From DATCIH01 sp036507955 (GTDB lineage: Bacteria > Bacillota > Clostridia > Clostridiales > Clostridiaceae), in the NCBI GenBank assembly GCA_036507955.1, contig DATCIH010000006.1, positions 1 to 6,328 of the forward strand: a stretch of 6,328 nucleotides of DNA, read 5' to 3'. The notes below the pieces were generated by a model, which saw nothing but the letters and a program-made list of their open reading frames with translations, made no database searches and was not told where the DNA came from. Positions 1-4,758 of the stretch are shown here, in pieces (positions within the stretch are counted from its first letter, which is position 1; the number at the start of each line of letters is the position of its first letter). Both the position numbers and the translations under genes were made by a program.

Positions 1-102
1 GAAAGTAATAAGAAAATGAAAATAGAAAAAAATATAGTTACACCAGTTTCAGAAATACAAGGTAAGGCTAAAACTGGAAATAAGAAAGCAAATTCAATTT
101 AA
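1..102 (+). CDS. C-terminal 33 codons of an unrecognised gene (partial)
   Basis: Frame 1 is open from the first base to a TAA at 100-102 and encodes a Lys/Asn-rich tail ending KTGNKKANSI. The start lies outside the window. The tail is hydrophilic, with no membrane segment and no motif I recognise. The stop codon overlaps the ribosome binding site of the next small ORF, which suggests co-transcription. It could be a chance open frame, but its composition and its tight junction with the next ORF favour a real gene end. I cannot assign a function. Confidence 0.5.
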   Translation, partial: ESNKKMKIEKNIVTPVSEIQGKAKTGNKKANSI

Positions 103-115
103 GGAGTGAAAAAAT

Positions 116-250
116 ATGACAAAAGGTAGCCAACCGGATAATAAGAAGGCTAGGAAAGAGAAGAGTAAAGGTTCAACGAGTGTTATGACAGAAGCTCAAA
201 ATCATAATAGAAATTCTAAAAAACACTCAGTACCGAATAATGATGTATAA
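116..250 (+). CDS. Small basic hydrophilic protein, 44 aa, hypothetical
   Basis: ATG at 116 follows a strong AAGGAGTG ribosome binding site (101-108) at 7-nt spacing; TAA is at 248-250. The product begins MTKGSQPDNKKARKEKSKG and ends NHNRNSKKHSVPNNDV. It is rich in Lys, Asn and Ser, with no Cys, Trp or hydrophobic stretch, so it should be soluble and largely disordered. The composition and the tail (NHNR followed by a KH/SH-like cluster) faintly recall minor small acid-soluble spore proteins of the SspP kind. That is only a resemblance. It sits 13 nt after the upstream partial gene and 29 nt before the next start, so the three may be co-transcribed. The real RBS makes it likely to be translated; its function is unknown. 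Confidence 0.5.
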   Translation: MTKGSQPDNKKARKEKSKGSTSVMTEAQNHNRNSKKHSVPNNDV

Positions 251-279
251 GTGAAGAATACTTTGAAGGATGGATTTAA

Positions 280-696
280 TTGAAAATATTAAAATTAATT
301 AGTCTAAGTTTTCTTAGGTATTTAGGAATGATTATATTTGTAGTTGTATTAGTGCTTGCAACATTATTTACCTACTTCTATTTGCAAGATTTAATAATGT
401 TAAGGGGCGATTACCTGTTATCTGTAACTAGCCCAATAAATATATTAGCTGTTGTAATGATTATGCTATTAATTACATTTAAGTTAATTCAACTCAAAGA
501 TAAATTATTTAGTAAGAAAGAGGAATCATTGCAGCCTGTAGAATATATGGATGAGAACCAATCCTATATAATACCAATTATTATTGAAGAAGATAGCAGA
601 TTTTATATTTTTCTTGTTAAACAAGTGAACTACCACTACCCTAAAGGGATAGTGGCTTCTGGTAGAAATACTAAAAGCCTAAGTTTACCAGACTAG
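280..696 (+). pseudogene. 5' part of a small membrane-protein gene interrupted by an IscB element
   Basis: Translation most likely starts at TTG 280, since AAGGATGG lies just upstream (265-272) and no nearby ATG in frame has a comparable site. The product has two predicted membrane helices, about residues 11-36 and 47-70, then a charged stretch (KDKLFSKKEESLQPVEYMDEN). Host-encoded sequence probably ends near base 615-630. The last 20 or so codons, to the TAG at 694-696, are read from the left end of the mobile element, including its terminal hairpin. The likely remainder of the gene lies beyond the element at about 2384-2839, where an open frame enters from the right end and supplies a third membrane helix and a globular domain. 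I do not recognise the family by name. The protein is presumably in the cytoplasmic membrane. Confidence 0.6.
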
Positions 697-927
697 GCTT
701 AGAGAAATCTTAGCTACGATAGAATAGTTATGACACCTACGGTTGACGCACTAGACTGTTGCACTGTCGTATATCGTTAAGTAGAGCTAAGATAAGGCTC
801 GGTGGGATATACATGTAAGCTATTTTATCTTATGCCTCCGTGATGTCGGATTCTCAAGTTGGTAACAGACTAGAGATACGCATAACCTACAGTGATGTAG
901 GAATTATCTCAAAAGGAGATTGCAGGA
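631..927 (+). ncRNA. Putative IscB omega RNA (OMEGA guide RNA scaffold)
   Basis: This 300-nt stretch has no credible gene but several strong pairings: 675-681 with 694-700; a long-range perfect 9-bp pairing of 707-715 with 785-793; 716-721 with 772-777 nested inside it; a CCTACA-GTGA-TGTAGG hairpin (886-901); and ATCTC/GAGAT (906-910 with 916-920) next to the iscB start. IscB omega RNAs are known to be encoded directly upstream of iscB on the same strand, 200-300 nt long, with the guide at the 5' end taken from DNA flanking the element. Position, length and structure all fit. The guide should therefore lie just left of the element boundary, somewhere in 598-632. The exact 5' end and the full fold need a covariance model. 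The last hairpin overlaps the iscB Shine-Dalgarno sequence. Confidence 0.72.
633..655 (+). repeat. Left-end subterminal hairpin of the IS element
   Basis: CCACTACCC (633-641) pairs with GGG (646-648) plus TAGTGG (650-655) around a TAAA loop, leaving A649 as a single unpaired base in the 3' arm. One bulged base in an otherwise perfect stem is the signature recognised by Y1 transposases of the IS200/IS605 family. The same hairpin recurs at the right end with one base changed, which keeps the stem closed by a G-U type pair. It lies at or just inside the 5' boundary of the omega RNA scaffold. Confidence 0.8.
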
Positions 928-1614
928 ATGGTATATGTAATTGGATATAATGGGGAACCTTTAATGCCTACAAAACCAAGTAGAGCTAAAAAATTACTTA
1001 AACAAGGGAAAGCTAAATGTATCAAAAGAACTCCATTTACTATTAAACTAATTTATGAAACAACTACGTATACTCAAGAATTAATTTTAGGAATTGATAC
1101 AGGCAGTAGCAATATAGGTAGTGCAGTAGTCGATGTTAAAAATGAAGTTATTTATCTATCACAAATTGAAATAAGAGATGATATTACAGGCAAAATGAAA
1201 CAGCGTTCAAAATACCGAAGAAGCAGAAGGAATCGCAAAACTAGGTACAGAATTGCTAGATGGTTAAATAGAAAAAATAGCATTAAAAAATATAGATTTT
1301 CACCAACAATGACGAGTAAAATTAATAGTCATTTAAAAGAGATTAAGTTTGTATCCTCAATATTACCAATAGCAAAAATAATATTGGAGACAGCAACCTT
1401 TGATGCACACGCTTTAAAGAATCCATATGTATTAAAAAACAAATGGTTATATCAGAAAGGTATTAATTATGGTTTTGGGAATACAAAAGCGTATGTATTA
1501 ACTAGAGATAATTATATTTGTCAGAATTGCAAAGGAAAATCTAAAGATAGTAAACTCGAGGTACATCATATTATTTCAGAAAAGATGGTGGCTCAGATGA
1601 AGAAAGCAATTTAA
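928..1614 (+). pseudogene. iscB: IscB nuclease, N-terminal part up to an HNH-domain frameshift
   Basis: ATG 928 has AAAGGAG (912-918) at 9-nt spacing. IscB is the RNA-guided DNA nuclease of IS200/IS605 elements and the ancestor of Cas9. The order of parts is typical: PLMP motif at residues 11-14; RuvC-I ILGIDTGSSNIG with catalytic Asp57; arginine-rich bridge helix at about 92-117; RuvC-II IILETATFDAHALKNP with Glu154; then HNH, starting with CQNC (198-201) and the catalytic-region HH (213-214). After HHIIS (residue 217) the frame is lost and 11 unrelated residues lead to TAA at 1612-1614. The expected continuation, KDGGSDEESNLICLCKTCH, is found intact in the -1 frame. Reading GAA AAG at 1579-1584 with a -1 slip gives HHIISEKDGGSD, exactly the expected spacing. 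This is therefore either a one-base deletion or a frameshift site. Joined, the protein would be 419 aa, within the IscB range. Confidence 0.85.
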
Positions 1615-1643
1615 TTTGTTTATGTAAAACCTGTCATGATGGA

Positions 1644-2186
1644 TTGCATGATGGAAATATAACATTAAAGAAAACAGGCAAGGTAAAAGAACAACTAAAA
1701 CATGCTACACAAATGAATAGCATTAGACAGCAATTACTAAGACAAGTAAAATGTGAAGAAACATTTGGTTTTATAACTAAAGAACATAGACAAATTATGA
1801 ATTTACCAAAAGAGCACTATATGGATGCCGTAGCTATAGCTAGTCAAGGGAATAATGTAATATTTGAAACTAAGCTTATATTATTTAAAAAATGTGTAGC
1901 AGATGGAGATTATCAGCAAAGCAAGGGGATTAGGTCAGAACAGAAAATACCAACTTGCAAAATACTAGGCTTTAGGAAATTTGACAAAGTGAAGTATTTA
2001 GGAAAAGAGTATTTTATTAAAGGAAGAATGAGTACAGGATTTGCAATATTAATGGATTTAGAAGGAACTAAGATTGATTTTAGTAATGCACCGAAAGGAA
2101 TGAAAACTCCTAAAATCAACAATATGAAAAGAATTGGAAGTAGAAAATCATGGATTATGTCTCAAAAAGCCATAGTAAATATTTAA
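1644..2186 (+). pseudogene. iscB: IscB nuclease, C-terminal part (rest of HNH, RuvC-III, C-terminal domain)
   Basis: This frame continues the upstream iscB. Its homologous part starts at about 1584 (DGGSDEESNLICLCKTCH), before the first in-frame ATG at 1644, and that ATG has no convincing ribosome binding site, so independent translation is doubtful. It supplies the second zinc-knuckle CKTC and the HNH His (CHDGLH). RuvC-III follows as KEHYMDAVAIA, with the catalytic His and Asp at residues 58 and 61 of this frame. The C-terminal domain (about residues 95-180: ILGFRKFDKVKYLGKEYFIKG and on) matches the target-recognition/TAM-interacting portion of IscB. The natural-looking end, MKRIGSRKSWIM, is close to TAA 2184-2186. 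No other lesion is visible, so the HNH frame change appears to be the only defect. The tnpA remnant overlaps its last 37 nt in another frame. Confidence 0.82.
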
Positions 2187-2338
2187 TAATGGAAATGGAA
2201 GTTGACAAAGATCATATTTATTTAGGAAAACAATTTTGGAATGAGCGTACATTTGGGAGAGATGGTTGTTTTGCTTGCAGTATCGGAAATGTAAGTAAGG
2301 GAATTATTGAAAAATATATTCAAAGTCAAGGATAGGGA
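2150..2338 (+). pseudogene. tnpA: Y1 (HUH) transposase TnpA remnant with internal deletions, 61 codons
   Basis: The coding sequence runs 2150-2335 or a few bases beyond to its TAG. It is built from pieces of an IS200-like TnpA, normally about 130-150 aa. MDYVSKSHSKYLIM (1-14) is like the family N-terminus. EMEVDKDHIY (15-24) is the HUH segment, with H22 kept but the second His replaced by Tyr24. The rest (25-61) is the C-terminal helix region, ending GNVSKGIIEKYIQSQG, with the catalytic Tyr56 and its Gln60 partner. About 70-90 residues between these blocks are missing, yet the frame stays open, so the deletions were in frame. Without the complete HUH site the protein should be inactive. The start codon lies inside the end of iscB, with GGAAG at 2136-2140 as a possible binding site, so iscB and tnpA were probably translationally coupled. 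It ends about 12 nt before the right-end hairpin. Confidence 0.78.
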
Positions 2339-2348
2339 GGGCTTACAT

Positions 2349-2371
2349 CTACTACCCTAAAGGGATAGTGG
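2349..2371 (+). repeat. Right-end subterminal hairpin of the IS element
   Basis: CTACTACCC (2349-2357) pairs with GGG (2362-2364) and TAGTGG (2366-2371) around TAAA, with A2365 unpaired. It differs from the left-end hairpin at one base only (position 2, T for C), which turns a G-C pair into G-T. Finding the same bulged hairpin just after the tnpA remnant defines the right end of the element. Cleavage is expected about 10-15 nt further right. Confidence 0.8.
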
Positions 2372-2425
2372 TTTTATGCTCATTATATAAATAGGCTTTC
2401 TATCTCTAAATCTAAAATATTAAAT

Positions 2426-2788
2426 ATGTTTAGAATAATTAAGATCTGCTATTTATTAATTTTAATTATTGCTATTTACTGGGGCATGTCAAGCTACACA
2501 ATTTTATATAAGGAAAGTATAAAGATATCCTCTCCTATTCATTATTTTAATAAAACCTATGATTATAGTCAGATCAAAAGCATTGATGTTGGTGTTTCGT
2601 CAGCTGGCGGTGGGTATAATCCATATTATAAAATAACTATAAATAATAAAACAGTTGACCTTTTCGGTGGAAGTATATCAGATAAAGTTAGTGTCCCTAG
2701 CGAAGAAATTTTAATTAATTTAGATATTAATTTGAAAGAACTGGGTATTCCAAAAGCTATTGATAAGAGAAACTTGGAAAAATTCTAA
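2426..2788 (+). pseudogene. 3' part of the interrupted membrane-protein gene
   Basis: The longest ATG-initiated frame gives 120 aa: a membrane helix at about residues 4-24, then a mostly beta-rich domain (YTILYKESIKISSPIHYF, IDVGVSSAGGGYNPYYKITINN, VDLFGG). There is no Shine-Dalgarno before ATG 2426, and the same frame is open upstream to 2369, coming out of the right end of the mobile element (AHYINRLSISKSKILN). This fits a gene fragment cut from its start at 280 rather than a separate gene. Downstream, the stop TAA at 2786-2788 is followed in frame by KGLDRNYVKDVEKLFQ and TAG (2837-2839). That reads like the natural end after a TTA-to-TAA change, which would make the full frame end EKFLKGLDRNYVKDVEKLFQ. 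The domain might be PH-like (judged from its pattern only); the function is unknown. Confidence 0.6.
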
Positions 2789-2890
2789 AAAGGATTAGAT
2801 CGAAATTATGTAAAAGATGTTGAAAAACTTTTTCAGTAGATTAAAAACAAATAAAATATTAATAGTAATTTCGGAAATGGAAGGTATCTT

Positions 2891-3121
2891 ATGAGAAATA
2901 TAGGGTTTATAATATCTTTAATAGGTACATTATTGGGATCTGCAATAATAATTAGATCTTTTATTGGCTTTAAAAAGATACATAAAATGTTGAAAGAAAT
3001 AGATGATGAACAGTTTGATGCAGATTATTTTAAAGGAAGGTTTATAAAATATACCATTTACAAAATAATTGGGATTTCAATAGCATCTATATCATCAATT
3101 ATAGGGATATTTCTTCGTTAA
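2891..3121 (+). CDS. Small two-helix membrane protein, 76 aa, hypothetical
   Basis: ATG 2891 follows GGAAGG (2879-2884). Hydrophobic helices at about residues 4-24 and 55-75 flank a charged loop (KKIHKMLKEIDDEQFDADYFKGR), predicting a hairpin-like inner-membrane protein with both ends on the same side. I recognise no family motif. It lies 103 nt beyond the decayed membrane-protein gene and 46 nt before the next start (3168), on the same strand, so it may be transcribed with either. The RBS and a clean frame with regular codon use support a real gene. Confidence 0.6.
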   Translation: MRNIGFIISLIGTLLGSAIIIRSFIGFKKIHKMLKEIDDEQFDADYFKGRFIKYTIYKIIGISIASISSIIGIFLR

Positions 3122-3167
3122 TATCATGGCACTTGTGAATAATATCTAATTTATGAGGAGGATACAT

Positions 3168-4262
3168 ATGGATAATATTAAACCACAAGAAAAAATATCA
3201 TTTGGTATAGTAGGAAGCGGCTGGAGGTCAGAGTTTTTCCTAAGAATTGCAAAAGCTCTACCTAATCGTTTTCAAGTAACAGGGTTAGTCACCAGAAGTG
3301 AAGTTAAGGGGAAAGAAATTGAAAACCTTTGGGGTGTAAAAACTTTTAGAACAATTGATGAATTAATAAAGGGATCAGGTTTCGCTTTTGTCGTTGTTTG
3401 TGTTCCTTGGGATATTGCTCCTATTATGATTAAAGAGTTGTCTGAAAAGAAAGTACCAGTTCTCTCAGAAACTCCTCCCGCACCAAATTTAGAGGCTCTT
3501 ATTGAAATAAACAAATTAACTCAGCAGGGAGCTAAGATACAAGTAGCGGAGCAGTATCATCTTCAACCTTTACATGCTGCTAGAATTGCTATTGCAAATT
3601 CAGGTAAATTGGGTGAAATCAGCCAAGTCCAGCTTTCAGTATGCCATGGTTATCATGGGATAAGCTTAATTAGAAGACTGCTCGGAATTAAATTTGAGAA
3701 CGCTACTATAAGTGCATCAGAGATAATATCCCCTTTAGTTATGAGTCCAGGTCGTGAAGGAGACCCTACCGAAGAAAAGTCAGTAGAATCCCATCAAGTT
3801 ATCGCTTCTCTTGATTTTGGTAAGAAACTTGGTATTTATGATTTTACTGATGATCAATATTTTTCATATATTCGTGCACAGCGCTTATTAATACGAGGAT
3901 ATAAGGGTGAAATTACGGATAAATCCGTAAGATATCTAAAGGATTTTAGAACCCCTGTGGAGTTTGAACTTAAAAGGCAAAATGCTGGTGAAGATGGCAA
4001 CTTAGCAGGATATTACCTTAAAGGTATCCTTGCAGGTGAGGAATGGATCTATGAAAACCCTTTAATACCTGGAAGATTGACGGATGATGAAATTGCTATT
4101 GGTTCCTGCCTTTTGAAAATGTATCAATATACAAAAGACGGAATAGATTTCTATAGCTTGGCAGAAGCATCTCAAGACCATTATTTATCACTGATGATCA
4201 ATCAGGCTGTAAGTATAGGAGAAAAGGTTAAAACCGAAAGTCAGCCTTGGTCATTAAAATAA
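3168..4262 (+). CDS. Gfo/Idh/MocA-fold oxidoreductase-like protein, 364 aa
   Basis: I chose ATG 3168 because GAGGAGG (3154-3160) sits at ideal spacing; an in-frame ATG at 3153 lies across that binding site and is not used. The family comprises NAD(P)-dependent sugar or cyclitol dehydrogenases with an N-terminal Rossmann fold and a C-terminal beta-sheet domain. The nucleotide-binding motif is GIVGSGW (13-19), with a strand ending FVVVCVPWDIAP (74-85). The family's EKP motif reads SETPPAP here (100-106), so the usual catalytic Lys is Thr102. The usual HDIDL-like motif reads HGISLIRRLLG (163-173), keeping His163 but with Ser166 for Asp. Length is normal. The protein may be a divergent subfamily or non-catalytic, and its substrate cannot be told. 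It is probably cytoplasmic. No obvious partner gene is adjacent. Confidence 0.85.
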   Translation: MDNIKPQEKISFGIVGSGWRSEFFLRIAKALPNRFQVTGLVTRSEVKGKEIENLWGVKTFRTIDELIKGSGFAFVVVCVPWDIAPIMIKELSEKKVPVLSETPPAPNLEALIEINKLTQQGAKIQVAEQYHLQPLHAARIAIANSGKLGEISQVQLSVCHGYHGISLIRRLLGIKFENATISASEIISPLVMSPGREGDPTEEKSVESHQVIASLDFGKKLGIYDFTDDQYFSYIRAQRLLIRGYKGEITDKSVRYLKDFRTPVEFELKRQNAGEDGNLAGYYLKGILAGEEWIYENPLIPGRLTDDEIAIGSCLLKMYQYTKDGIDFYSLAEASQDHYLSLMINQAVSIGEKVKTESQPWSLK

Positions 4263-4307
4263 ATGCACTCCCTTACATTTACTCTATAATATTTTAAAAA
4301 ATACCCC

Positions 4308-4336
4308 TTGCTTTATTAGACATAAAGTAATATAAT
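4308..4336 (+). promoter_or_regulatory. Sigma-A promoter of the T-box/aspS unit
   Basis: TTGCTT (4308-4313) and a perfect TATAAT (4331-4336) are separated by exactly 17 bp. Transcription should begin near 4343, just ahead of stem I of the T-box leader. It lies in the gap after the oxidoreductase-like gene, so the synthetase has its own promoter. Confidence 0.75.
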
Positions 4337-4356
4337 TAATTAACTAAATAATTTAG

Positions 4357-4597
4357 TTTTCTGTGAAGGGAAGAGTAAATATTTCTTAGTATCTAAAGCG
4401 AGTGGAGAAGAGTGTAAGCTCCATGAGAAAAGTAATATTGAAGGACAGCCTAGAGAAATTTATCTGAAGTTTAAGTAGGATAAATCGTATTCCTCCGTTA
4501 TAGGGAATTGAGATGACATGGCTTGGTAAACTTTGTCAAAGTAGGATGGTACCGTGAACATAGCTTTCACTTCTATATAGGAGTGGAAGCTTTTTTT
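4357..4597 (+). ncRNA. T-box riboswitch, complete, with GAC (Asp) specifier
   Basis: Stem I is closed by TTTCT/AGAAA (4358-4362, 4454-4458) and AGG/CCT (4367-4369, 4449-4451). Above is a specifier loop with the loop-E partners AGTA (4374-4377) and GAA (4440-4442), capped by AATATT/AATATT (4378-4383, 4434-4439). The triplet GAC (4444-4446), followed by the conserved purine A4447, sits in the specifier position and would pair with the tRNA-Asp anticodon. Stem II is 4459-4464 with 4479-4484, then ATTCC/GGAAT (4489-4493, 4504-4508), and stem III is 4514-4518 with 4534-4538. The T-box sequence AGGATGGTACCGTGAA (4543-4558) is slightly off consensus (GTG for GCG). Uncharged tRNA-Asp should stabilise the antiterminator; charged tRNA should allow the terminator at 4563-4597. 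Confidence 0.85.
4563..4597 (+). terminator. Rho-independent terminator of the first T-box
   Basis: An 11-bp stem (4563-4573 with 4580-4590, two wobble pairs) is followed directly by seven T residues (4591-4597). The left arm begins just after the T-box sequence, the usual place for the competing terminator in a T-box leader. Confidence 0.8.
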
Positions 4598-4605
4598 ATT
4601 GGATT

Positions 4606-4728
4606 AAAACATCAAGCAGGGCCTTTTTGATGTTTTCCATGAATACTTTGTAGCGTTTATTAGATTATGTTAATTAGGGTGGTACCGCGGATTTTCGTCC
4701 CTTGAGTTTTTTACTCAAGGGATTTTTT
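4606..4728 (+). promoter_or_regulatory. Second T-box antiterminator/terminator module without stem I
   Basis: After the first terminator comes a perfect 10-bp hairpin (4606-4615 with 4627-4636, loop 4616-4626), then about 40 nt of plain AT-rich sequence. A second, fully canonical T-box follows, AGGGTGGTACCGCGG (4676-4690), whose antiterminator closes with TCCCT at 4698-4702. The 78 nt between the two modules is too short for a stem I and shows no AGTA/GAA specifier loop. The leader therefore seems to read one tRNA codon but make two terminate/continue decisions, making this a partial duplication rather than a second complete riboswitch. Confidence 0.75.
4698..4728 (+). terminator. Rho-independent terminator of the second T-box module
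   Basis: TCCCTTGAG (4698-4706) pairs with CTCAAGGGA (4714-4722) around a TTTTTTA loop and is followed by a run of six T. It competes with the antiterminator by sharing TCCCT, and it ends about 15 nt before the synthetase ribosome binding site. Confidence 0.85.
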
Positions 4729-4758
4729 GTTTATTATTTTTATAAGGAGAGATTATTA

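Larger units (their letters stand above)
615..2386 (+). mobile_element. IS200/IS605-type element carrying iscB and a deleted tnpA
   Basis: Two nearly identical imperfect hairpins (633-655 and 2349-2371, 22 of 23 bases the same) bracket an omega-RNA-like region, a frameshifted iscB and a Y1 transposase remnant. Single-strand transposing IS200/IS605 elements have such subterminal hairpins with one unpaired base, no terminal inverted repeats and no target duplication. The exact ends cannot be read without an empty site. In related elements cleavage falls roughly 10-20 nt outside the hairpins, so about 614-625 on the left and 2381-2387 on the right. The element interrupts a membrane-protein gene. 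With tnpA internally deleted it should be non-autonomous, though a related TnpA could act on its ends. Confidence 0.8.

Noticed and set aside
633..655. The end hairpins considered as a CRISPR-like or REP repeat pair
   Set aside because: There are only two copies, 1.7 kb apart, flanking iscB and tnpA; this fits transposon ends, and there is no spacer array.
1913..2122. Minus-strand open frame of 69 codons inside the iscB 3' part
   Set aside because: It lies opposite a frame with clear IscB homology and has no recognisable motif; a shadow frame.
2821..2835. TGAAAAA-C-TTTTTCA palindrome considered as a terminator
   Set aside because: It has no usable loop, is AT-only and lacks a following T-run; it is better explained as the decayed 3' end of the membrane-protein gene (VEKLFQ).
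3153..3167. Upstream in-frame ATG giving a 5-residue extension of the oxidoreductase-like protein
   Set aside because: The codons after it are themselves the Shine-Dalgarno GAGGAGG for ATG 3168.
3272..3514. Minus-strand open frame of 80 codons inside the oxidoreductase-like gene
   Set aside because: It lies opposite the Rossmann domain coding sequence and has no motif of its own.
4702..4758. Upstream in-frame ATG giving a 19-residue extension of the synthetase
   Set aside because: It lies in the second T-box terminator stem and has no ribosome binding site; ATG 4759 has AAGGAGA and matches the family start.
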